Source: UBA1189 sp045654565
GTDB lineage: Bacteria > Bacteroidota > Bacteroidia > Bacteroidales > Bacteroidaceae
Direction: 5' to 3'
Assembly: GCA_045654565.1 (NCBI GenBank)
Contig: JAZONP010000218.1
Coordinates: forward strand, 1 to 10,841
DNA: 10,841 nucleotides
The position numbers and the translations under genes are program-made. Of the stretch, positions 1-5,675 are shown one piece after another (position 1 is the stretch's first letter; each line of letters starts with the position of its first letter). The notes under the pieces are model-generated. The model made no database searches. It had not been told where the DNA came from and was given only the letters and a program-made list of their open reading frames with translations.

Positions 1-152
1 ATGTCACCCTTGGTGACGGTGGTAGCGAGGGCGATGTCGTCGGTCAACTCTTCGAAGTCGTAATCGCCGGTCTTCACTGCGGTACCCTTGAAGTAGTCCA
101 CATCAGGGTTCTTGGGGTTGCGGCACTTGGCCACTTTGTAGATAATTGCCAT
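1..152 (-). CDS. HU-like DNA-binding protein, N-terminal 50 residues (partial)
   Basis: The gene reads leftward out of the window, so only its first 50 codons are visible, starting at the ATG complementary to 150-152. The protein begins MAIIYKVAKCRNPKNPDVDY and continues into a segment ending TTVTKGD. This pattern (a short beta strand, a K/N/P-rich turn, a 'KGTAVKTGD' strand, then a helix rich in acidic residues followed by 'TTVTKGD') matches the start of HU-like DNA-binding proteins that Bacteroidetes carry in many copies; they are related to nucleoid protein HU but begin with an extra strand. These proteins are thought to bind DNA and often sit alone or near cell-wall amidases and capsule loci. 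The DNA-contacting arm lies outside the window and cannot be checked. The start is preceded by an A-rich stretch (on the coding strand) rather than a Shine-Dalgarno, as usual in this phylum. The family is fairly secure and the exact subfamily is not. Confidence 0.7.
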   Translation of the reverse strand, partial: MAIIYKVAKCRNPKNPDVDYFKGTAVKTGDYDFEELTDDIALATTVTKGD

Positions 153-168
153 GTTCTTTCTTTTTTTT

Positions 169-200
169 GTCAACGGTCAACAGTCAACAGTCAACAGTCA
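169..200. repeat. Tandem 7-bp repeat (GTCAACA)n
   Basis: Four heptamer units (GTCAACG, then GTCAACA three times) plus a partial fifth unit lie directly upstream of the HU-like gene, within its probable leader. The unit length matches the tracts at 561-581, 603-623, 834-858 and 9997-10024. The repeat is not in a coding region. Confidence 0.85.
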
Positions 201-210
201 GCCTCCGGAA

Positions 211-330
211 ACTAACGTTAATCGTTAAACGTTCATCGTTGATGGGTTAATGGTTAAAACGTTGACGTTAACGTTGACGTTGACTTGCCCTCCGGATGGC
301 AGTTATCGTTTTCGTTATCGTTATCGTTGG
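211..330. repeat. Low-complexity repeats built from CGTTAA, GTTGAC and GTTATCG words
   Basis: This stretch is composed almost wholly of short related words: GTTAA/CGTTAA copies at 211-258, GTTGACGTTAACGTTGACGTTGAC at 260-283 and TTATCGTTTTCGTTATCG-type repeats at 302-330. The octamer CCTCCGGA occurs twice (202-209 and 289-296) and bounds the first two blocks. The 12-mer TAAACGTTCATC at 226-237 is the reverse complement of 9937-9948 in the argF'-argB spacer, so the same sequence type recurs between genes in this genome. No ORF or RNA family is recognised. Together with 153-210 and 339-600 it forms a gene-free stretch. Confidence 0.75.
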
Positions 331-338
331 CAAAATTA
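331..338 (-). promoter_or_regulatory. Candidate Bacteroidetes -7 element for the HU-like gene
   Basis: Read on the minus strand this is TAATTTTG, a full match to the Bacteroidetes -7 consensus TAnnTTTG. It lies about 180 bases upstream of the HU-like start codon and points toward it. No TTTG lies at the usual 19-21 base distance upstream; the nearest is about 31 bases away, in the 10-bp repeats at 368-397. Transcription from here would give a leader of about 170 nt made almost entirely of short repeats. This is inference from a short motif. Confidence 0.4.
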
Positions 339-367
339 CTACAAATAATTTCGGCACCTCGACTTAA

Positions 368-397
368 TGCAAATAACTGCAAATAGCTGCAAATAAC
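368..397. repeat. Three tandem 10-bp repeats, TGCAAATARC
   Basis: The units are TGCAAATAAC, TGCAAATAGC and TGCAAATAAC, head to tail without spacers. They lie about 30 bases upstream of the candidate -7 element at 331-338 for the leftward HU-like gene. The 10-bp period puts each copy on nearly the same DNA face, as expected for a phased protein-binding array or A-tract-like curvature, but no regulator is known. Confidence 0.7.
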
Positions 398-599
398 TTT
401 TGCTTAGCGTGTTGATAATGAGGAGGAAATGATTTTTTGGATTTTCGCGCTGCCGCACATGCCTCGCGCCCTTGCGCAGCCTCCCTCCCGACGCGGAGCA
501 GCCCTGCACCGCGCACTGCCGCACCTGCGAAAACTCTTCACTCTTCCCCTCAAAATGCCCCTAACTCCTAATTCCTAATTTTTTTACGCGCCACGCGGG
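398..599. other. Gene-free interval with one heptamer tract
   Basis: No convincing gene is seen here. The GC-rich core at about 445-535 can be read as part of a 61-codon minus-strand frame, but it is rich in Arg, Cys and Ala, has no start-site support and resembles no family I know. At 561-581 there are three 7-bp units CTAAYTY (CTAACTC, CTAATTC, CTAATTT), another example of the heptamer-periodic tracts. A T-run (580-585) followed by a short GC-rich palindrome-like patch closes the interval. Confidence 0.5.
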
Positions 600-859
600 G
601 AGGTAGACAGTAGACAGTAGACAATACACCTGCGCTGTGTCGGCTGCGACGACGCGGTATAATAGCGTCGGTTGCGACGACGAGAACTTAGTTCTCCAAA
701 GGAGTGCTGCTTGCAGCCATTAGCACTCTATATAGGGGCTTATTTTTGTATTAGATATACTACGTATATCTAATACAAAAATAAGAGTTTTTACCATTCA
801 CTATTTTCATCTATCGGGAGAGAGCGTATATTAATTGTCTACTGTCTACCGTCTACCTC
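600..859. repeat. 260-bp segment bounded by 26-bp inverted repeats (MITE-like candidate)
   Basis: Positions 600-625 and 834-859 are inverted copies of each other, matching at 25 of 26 positions; the only difference is at 609. Each arm consists of GTAGACA heptamers. The interior has no ORF but much secondary structure: a near-identical 16-bp direct repeat at 639-654 and 667-682, an inverted repeat GAGAAC/GTTCTC at 682-696, a 7-bp stem 702-708 with 722-728, and the large palindrome at 739-785. Terminal inverted repeats around a short non-coding structured interior are what a miniature inverted-repeat element would show. No target-site duplication is seen next to the arms, so two independent oppositely oriented GTAGACA tracts remain possible. 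Confidence 0.5.
739..785. repeat. Perfect inverted repeat, 22-bp arms, 3-nt loop
   Basis: Arms 739-760 and 764-785 are exact reverse complements around the loop TAC. The stem is AT-rich and begins CTTATTTTTG. As RNA it would fold into a long hairpin; as DNA it could extrude a cruciform. It does not look like an ordinary terminator because the stem is AT-rich, although the right arm is followed by AGTTTTTACC. It lies in the interior of the 600-859 segment. Confidence 0.85.
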
Positions 860-919
860 TTGCAAGTCTTTTCCTAAAAAAAATCACCTCCTGTCCCACG
901 TCCTGGGATAGCGTAGGGC

Positions 920-927
920 TATCTTTG
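920..927 (+). promoter_or_regulatory. Secondary candidate -7 element (TATCTTTG)
   Basis: TATCTTTG matches the Bacteroidetes -7 consensus TAnnTTTG exactly and faces the glycosidase gene, but no TTTG is found about 20 bases upstream. It lies just outside the right end of the 600-859 segment. It would be an alternative or additional start to the better candidate at 970-1001. Confidence 0.3.
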
Positions 928-969
928 CGCCGTGAATGATGAAACGAAAAAATAAATGTCGGAGAAAAA

Positions 970-1001
970 TTTGGGCACATGCTCACTTATTTGTAATTTT
1001 G
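970..1001 (+). promoter_or_regulatory. Bacteroidetes-type promoter (TTTG-N20-TAATTTTG) for the glycosidase transcript
   Basis: TTTG at 970-973 and TAATTTTG at 994-1001 are separated by 20 bases, the spacing expected for the Bacteroidetes housekeeping sigma factor (-33 TTTG, -7 TAnnTTTG). Transcription would begin near 1007-1010, leaving a leader of about 400 nt before the start codon at 1412. The motif match is direct; use as a promoter is inferred. Confidence 0.5.
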
Positions 1002-1093
1002 TAGTGCCTAAGGGGAGAAATCCTTGGGACAAGAATGCGTTTCTTGCTTTATTCCGTGTTATGAAATCGCCAACTTTCAAAGGAGGGATGAAG

Positions 1094-1279
1094 ATGAGAA
1101 TACGTTCATTCTGTCTTTTGCGTATACGCAAGAGGGTGTACAGCTTCGGCTGTACACATTTCTCGACTATATGCGACAGCGTGAGGTATTTGTTTCTTCT
1201 GTTCATTTCCTTGATGGTGTTTGGCGATACCAATAACACAATGAGCACGACAAGTCCTTACGCTTTTCTTGTGCCGTGA
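1094..1279 (+). CDS. Possible small leader ORF, 61 residues, one hydrophobic segment
   Basis: An ATG at 1094 is preceded at 1079-1086 by AAAGGAGG with 7 bases of spacing, an unusually complete Shine-Dalgarno for this phylum. The same frame is open upstream to 956, but that part would lie before or across the promoter candidate at 970-1001, so 1094 is preferred. The predicted peptide starts MRIRSFCLLRIRKRVYSFGC, is basic in its N-terminal third, has a hydrophobic stretch YLFLLFISLMVFG (about residues 32-44) and ends YAFLVP. No family is assigned. Two strong inverted repeats (1118-1131 and 1136-1157) fall inside the frame, and other frames are open here too, so it may simply be a structured untranslated leader. 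The wording of the peptide feels familiar from short hypothetical proteins of Prevotella, but I cannot verify that. Confidence 0.25.
   Translation: MRIRSFCLLRIRKRVYSFGCTHFSTICDSVRYLFLLFISLMVFGDTNNTMSTTSPYAFLVP
1118..1157 (+). promoter_or_regulatory. Paired hairpins in the glycosidase leader (palindrome plus UUCG-loop stem)
   Basis: TTGCGTATACGCAA at 1118-1131 is a perfect 14-bp palindrome. Four bases later, GTGTACAGC (1136-1144) and GCTGTACAC (1149-1157) form a perfect 9-bp stem closed by a C(UUCG)G tetraloop, one of the most stable RNA loops known. No U-run follows, so this is not a standard terminator. The position about 260 bases before the glycosidase start suggests a leader-RNA structure or an operator; the role is not known. 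Confidence 0.55.
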
Positions 1280-1411
1280 AGTGAACACTGGTTTAATGTT
1301 GAGTTCGGAGGACTTGTAGGCAATCAAGCGTCTGCGCGATAGGTAGGCGTAAAGAACTTTAGAAACGAAAAAACATTTATTAACCCAATTCCTCAAAAAC
1401 ATTCAACAACC

Positions 1412-4400
1412 ATGAGAAAATTGACTCTTATGATTAGTGCGCTCTTCTGCACATTGTTTGTTGCTCAGGTACAGGCCGCCAAGATTGAACCTTCGACGAC
1501 CATGCCCGACAAGGGAAAGCCTGAGCATGTGTACACCATGACTAGTGGTAATGGAGTGACCTCCAATGGCTTGACTGCACCCACGCAGACCGAGGCCAAC
1601 TATGGACAGTTTGCCTTCTACTCTGCTGGTATGGAGAACGTTTACTACATCTACAGCCGCACAGCCAACAAGTGGCTCAGCTACACCAAGGCTGCAAGCT
1701 ACAACGACGGCAAGGACTTCATCCAGATGACCGACACCCAAGTGGAAGGTGCCTACTTCAAGGTAGACAACTACAGTGGCGACTTCTATCAGATTTCTCC
1801 CTACACCACATCGGGCACGACAAGCAAGTACTTGAACTGGTTCCAAGGAGTTAATGGTAACCCTTATGACAGCAACCACACCTTGGGCCTCTATGGCACC
1901 AATGGCGCGGGCGACGGTGGTAGCCGCTACACCTTCACCGAGGTAGTTATCACAGAGCGTACCTACACCATCAGTATCCCCGACGGACAGACTCTCAAGA
2001 TCGGCAACAACACCTACAAGGATGGCGACACCTACACCATCGAGGGTGCCGTGAACAGAGGCGACATCACCGTGGTAGCCCCCGAGGGCAAGTTTGCCGC
2101 CGTGGTTGTCGACGATGAGGCTTGCACCATCACCGTATACTTCGCTACACTCCCCACACAGCCCGCTACCGTGGCTTACACCAATGCCGTGCTCTTCCCC
2201 GCACAGCAGGAGGCCGTAGGCGCTGCCCAGCTCGAGGAGGAGGATGGCGTATACACCTTGAGCAACAAGGTACTGGCCGCTTCGTTCATGCGTTTGGGCG
2301 ATGCCATCTACTTCGCAGGTTCTGAGGCCATGGACCTCGTAGCAGGTACCGAGCTCTTCACCGTAGCCTTCGGTAGTGGCGACAACGTGGCTGCCTCTGC
2401 CATGACACTCAAGAGCGTCGAGATGAAAGACCTCGAGGCCAAGGAGGGTGCCATCGGCGGTGCCGAGCACTTTGCTGGTAAGGCACTCGTGGCCAACTAC
2501 GAATATACCTATAAGGACAGCCTCGTGGCTATCGTATGGCGTGCCGTGCTCCGCGACGGTTCACACTACCTCCGCACCGAGATGGAGCTCAAGGGCGTAG
2601 ACGATGTGGATATGTTCAACGTAATCCCCATGATCTACAACGTAGACACCAAGAAGGCCAAATCAACACCCGCCGTGGTGGGCAACACCCGTGGTGCCGT
2701 GCTCATGAGCAACAAGATCTTTGCCGGTCTCGAGACTCCTACAGCCTACAACACCGTAGGTGGTGCTACAGGTGAGGAGGACAAGTGGAACCTCACCACC
2801 ACAGTGCCCGACGTAGCACTCACTGCCGCATCATGGGAACAACTGACCCAGGAAGAGGCTGATGTCGTGAAGCGCGTCGAGGAGGCTACTGGCGCGACCT
2901 ACCCCAACCTCTTGGCTTACAAGCAGACAAACATCGAGCTGAAGAAGGGCCAGAAGGTAGAGGTGAAGGTACAATATAAGAGCGGAAGCCACCGCCTCAA
3001 CTTCGGTGGTGCCGACCTCTTGGCTGAGAATGGCGACATCGCAGCCAGCGACTATCACAAAGGCTACTCAGGTGGTCAGCACGACAAGAACACCTTTACC
3101 TTCACCGTTCCTTATGATGGTACATTTACTATCCGTGTCATCGTAGAGAACAAGAGCGAGAGCATCGATGCTTCAAGTACGCTCACCACCAAGATCTACA
3201 CAGCCAAGGAAGGTGTGGTGATCAATACCGATGTTGTAGGCATCCAGGGCCGCTGGAGCCGCAACACTACCCTCGCTGCTGGCGAAACATGGAAGGTGGC
3301 TGCCGTAGTAGGTCTCATCGCCCAGGATGGAACCGAGGCTGACGAGAATATCCACAACACCCAGAAGCGCCGTTCATTCCTCGCCTACTCTGAGCGAGAG
3401 CGTGCAGTGCCCTGGCGTGCAATGCCCATGTACCTCACATGGTATGAGTTGCAGATCAACCGCAACAATGCCAACCCTGGCCGCGAGCATCTCGACAATA
3501 CGAAGGTAGACGACGTGCTTGACGTGCTTTCACACTGGAAGACCTACTTCTACGACCGCTATGGCGTATCTCCCGAAATCTTCATCATCGACGACGGATG
3601 GGACAAGTATGGTGAGTGGACCTTCCACGAGAGCTTCCCCAACGAGATGCGCGACATGTCTAAGCTGGCCAACGAGATGGGTGCAGGCATCGGTGCATGG
3701 CTCGGCCCGGTGGGTGGCTATGGCAATAGCGGTAATCACCGCCGTGCTTATTGGAACGACAAGGGCGGCATGCAGCTCTCTAACCCCCGCTACTACAAGG
3801 CCTTCAAGGATGCAGCATATAACCTCGTATGCAACCAGGATGGCACAGAAGGCTATCAGCAGGGTAGCGACAACTACGTATTCTTCAAGTTCGACGGTAT
3901 CTCTGGCCAGTTCTCTTCTGTAGGCCCCGATGCTGGCGACACCGGCAACGAGAATGCCGAGGGTATCATCCGCCTCGAGCAGTATGTACGTGAGGAACTC
4001 CGCGAAGACATCTTCTTCAACACCTCAGTAGGTACTTGGGCTTCACCCTTCTGGTATCAGATCACCGATGCCACATGGCGTCAGGAGAACGACCACGGCC
4101 GTGTGGGCGACAACAGCATCAACCGTGAGAACTGGATCACCTATCGCGACGAACTCGTATACCGCAACTACGTGACCAACTCACCCATCTGCCCCATCAA
4201 CACCTTGATGACCCACGGATTCATCTTCACCAAGTTTGGCCCTCCCGCTGGTGATAGCCGCGAATATATCCCCGTACGCAACGAGCTCCGCGCAGCGTTC
4301 CTCTGCGGATCAGGTATGGTAGAGCTCTACAACGACTACGACTTGATGGATGCAGTCAATGGTGGTGCTCTCTGGGCCGACCTCGCCGAGTGTATCGCAT

Positions 4401-5599
4401 GGCAGAAGCGCAATGCCGACGTCCTCCCCGATGCACACTGGGTAGGTGGTAACCCCTGGACAGGTTCTAAGGCCGAGGTATACGGCTGGGCTGCATGGAA
4501 CGGCACCAAGTCGTCACTCGCACTCCGCAACGGCGCCAACGCTGAGCAGACCTATAAGTTCACCTTGCGCAAGGCTCTCAACATCCCCGCTAACGTGACG
4601 GGCAGCATCATCCTACGTAGCGCATTCGGCGACCAGGCCGCTCTCGAAGGCCTCGCCGAGGGTACAGCAATCGACATCGACGCTGAGCTCACCGTGAAGC
4701 TCCCCGGCAGCAGCATCTATGGTTTCGAGGGTATCGATGCAGCGGTTGCTGTCGACAAGGTGGAGAGCATCACGCTCAGCACCGAGAACGACGCGAAGAG
4801 CGTAGAGGTGAACAAGACCTTGGTGGTGACTGCCACACTCAACGATGGCGTGACCTTCCCCGCCATTGAGTGGACAAGCAGCAACCCCGAAGTAGCACGT
4901 GTACAGGGCGGCCTCGTAATCCCCGTCAAGGAGGGTGAGGTGACCATCACAGCTACTGCTAAAGACGGCTCTGACCTCTCGGCAAGCGTGACCATCACCG
5001 TGATTCCCAAAGTGATGGAGCCAGGTGCCGAGGTAACCAACCTCTCAGAACTCAGCAACGATAAGGTATACACCATCCGCAGCGCGCGCGCCTTCTTGCT
5101 CTACAGCGAGGTGGAGGGACTCACCAACACCCTCTGCACAAGCAATGGTAAGAAGGTAGGCTCAGTGACTTACTCACTGACCGACCCCAACCTGCAGTTC
5201 CGCATCGAGAAGCAGGGCGACAACTACTACCTCTATAGCGTAGGTGCACAGAAGTATGTCAGCGGCAATGGTAACTACGAGGATGCTGCAGCTACTGTCT
5301 TGAAGATGGAGAACGTAGGCGGCGCCTATCCTTGGAAACTCATCATCGGAAGCAATGGTATGAACTCACAAGATGGTGGACAGACCGATAGTGGTATCAT
5401 CATCAACTCATGGACAACTACCGATGCTGGTAACTGCTACCAGATTGTAGAGGCAGGTGAAAAGAATGAAACAGGCATCGAGAATGCAGAAATCACAATG
5501 CTGAACTCAGCCTTCATCTACGACCTTCAGGGTCGCCGTGTAGAGAATCCCGGCAAGGGCATCTACATCAAGGACAACAAGAAGGTGGTGATTAAATAA
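1412..5599 (+). CDS. Exported multidomain clan GH-D glycosidase (GH27/GH36-like, alpha-galactosidase-type)
   Basis: This 1395-residue protein begins with a Sec signal peptide (residues 1-22, cut after VQA; no lipobox). In order come: a beta-rich module with YYIYS at 78-82 (about 28-180); a linker and a large beta-sandwich region (about 240-490); an inserted CBM-like beta domain (about 505-600); a TIM barrel (about 670-1010); an Ig-like Big_2 domain (about 1114-1200); a second beta-rich module with YYLYS at 1272-1276; and a short tail (1355-1395). Barrel motifs fit clan GH-D: IIDDGWD at 725-731, KFDG with likely nucleophile Asp828, and WRQEND whose Asp894 has the same WRxxxD spacing as the acid/base of human alpha-galactosidase A. 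A retaining exo-action on an alpha-linked sugar is inferred; substrate and exact family are unknown. The ATG follows an A-rich leader. No SusC/SusD pair is nearby. The codon pattern (AAG, AAC, ACC, CTC) suggests good expression. Confidence 0.85.
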   Translation: MRKLTLMISALFCTLFVAQVQAAKIEPSTTMPDKGKPEHVYTMTSGNGVTSNGLTAPTQTEANYGQFAFYSAGMENVYYIYSRTANKWLSYTKAASYNDGKDFIQMTDTQVEGAYFKVDNYSGDFYQISPYTTSGTTSKYLNWFQGVNGNPYDSNHTLGLYGTNGAGDGGSRYTFTEVVITERTYTISIPDGQTLKIGNNTYKDGDTYTIEGAVNRGDITVVAPEGKFAAVVVDDEACTITVYFATLPTQPATVAYTNAVLFPAQQEAVGAAQLEEEDGVYTLSNKVLAASFMRLGDAIYFAGSEAMDLVAGTELFTVAFGSGDNVAASAMTLKSVEMKDLEAKEGAIGGAEHFAGKALVANYEYTYKDSLVAIVWRAVLRDGSHYLRTEMELKGVDDVDMFNVIPMIYNVDTKKAKSTPAVVGNTRGAVLMSNKIFAGLETPTAYNTVGGATGEEDKWNLTTTVPDVALTAASWEQLTQEEADVVKRVEEATGATYPNLLAYKQTNIELKKGQKVEVKVQYKSGSHRLNFGGADLLAENGDIAASDYHKGYSGGQHDKNTFTFTVPYDGTFTIRVIVENKSESIDASSTLTTKIYTAKEGVVINTDVVGIQGRWSRNTTLAAGETWKVAAVVGLIAQDGTEADENIHNTQKRRSFLAYSERERAVPWRAMPMYLTWYELQINRNNANPGREHLDNTKVDDVLDVLSHWKTYFYDRYGVSPEIFIIDDGWDKYGEWTFHESFPNEMRDMSKLANEMGAGIGAWLGPVGGYGNSGNHRRAYWNDKGGMQLSNPRYYKAFKDAAYNLVCNQDGTEGYQQGSDNYVFFKFDGISGQFSSVGPDAGDTGNENAEGIIRLEQYVREELREDIFFNTSVGTWASPFWYQITDATWRQENDHGRVGDNSINRENWITYRDELVYRNYVTNSPICPINTLMTHGFIFTKFGPPAGDSREYIPVRNELRAAFLCGSGMVELYNDYDLMDAVNGGALWADLAECIAWQKRNADVLPDAHWVGGNPWTGSKAEVYGWAAWNGTKSSLALRNGANAEQTYKFTLRKALNIPANVTGSIILRSAFGDQAALEGLAEGTAIDIDAELTVKLPGSSIYGFEGIDAAVAVDKVESITLSTENDAKSVEVNKTLVVTATLNDGVTFPAIEWTSSNPEVARVQGGLVIPVKEGEVTITATAKDGSDLSASVTITVIPKVMEPGAEVTNLSELSNDKVYTIRSARAFLLYSEVEGLTNTLCTSNGKKVGSVTYSLTDPNLQFRIEKQGDNYYLYSVGAQKYVSGNGNYEDAAATVLKMENVGGAYPWKLIIGSNGMNSQDGGQTDSGIIINSWTTTDAGNCYQIVEAGEKNETGIENAEITMLNSAFIYDLQGRRVENPGKGIYIKDNKKVVIK

Positions 5600-5627
5600 A
5601 ACTGACTTTAAAGTTACATAAACAGAG

Positions 5628-5658
5628 AAACGAGGGTGTGGCATCACACCCTCGTTTT
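5628..5658 (+). terminator. Intrinsic terminator after the glycosidase gene
   Basis: Perfect 13-bp arms, AAACGAGGGTGTG (5628-5640) and CACACCCTCGTTT (5645-5657), enclose the loop GCAT and end in TTTT. It lies 28 bases after the glycosidase stop and only 18 bases before the acyltransferase start, so it should reduce transcription into that gene. Confidence 0.85.
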
Positions 5659-5675
5659 AGCAATCAATACCCGTC

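Noticed and set aside
169..397. CRISPR array suggested by clustered short repeats
   Set aside because: The repeats are 6-10 bp, directly tandem and lack unique spacers of constant length; no cas gene is present.
657..662. TATAAT hexamer, a sigma-70 style -10 box
   Set aside because: Bacteroidetes use TAnnTTTG at -7, and there is no matching upstream element or downstream gene.
919..1402. Two minus-strand open frames of about 100 codons in the glycosidase leader
   Set aside because: They overlap each other and the plus-strand promoter and hairpins, have no promoter or start-site support, and resemble no known family.
1403..2470. A 355-codon open frame antisense to the start of the glycosidase gene
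   Set aside because: It is opposite a clearly coding sequence with a signal peptide, its composition (many Gly, Val, His, Leu) is that of a codon shadow, and it has no start-site support.
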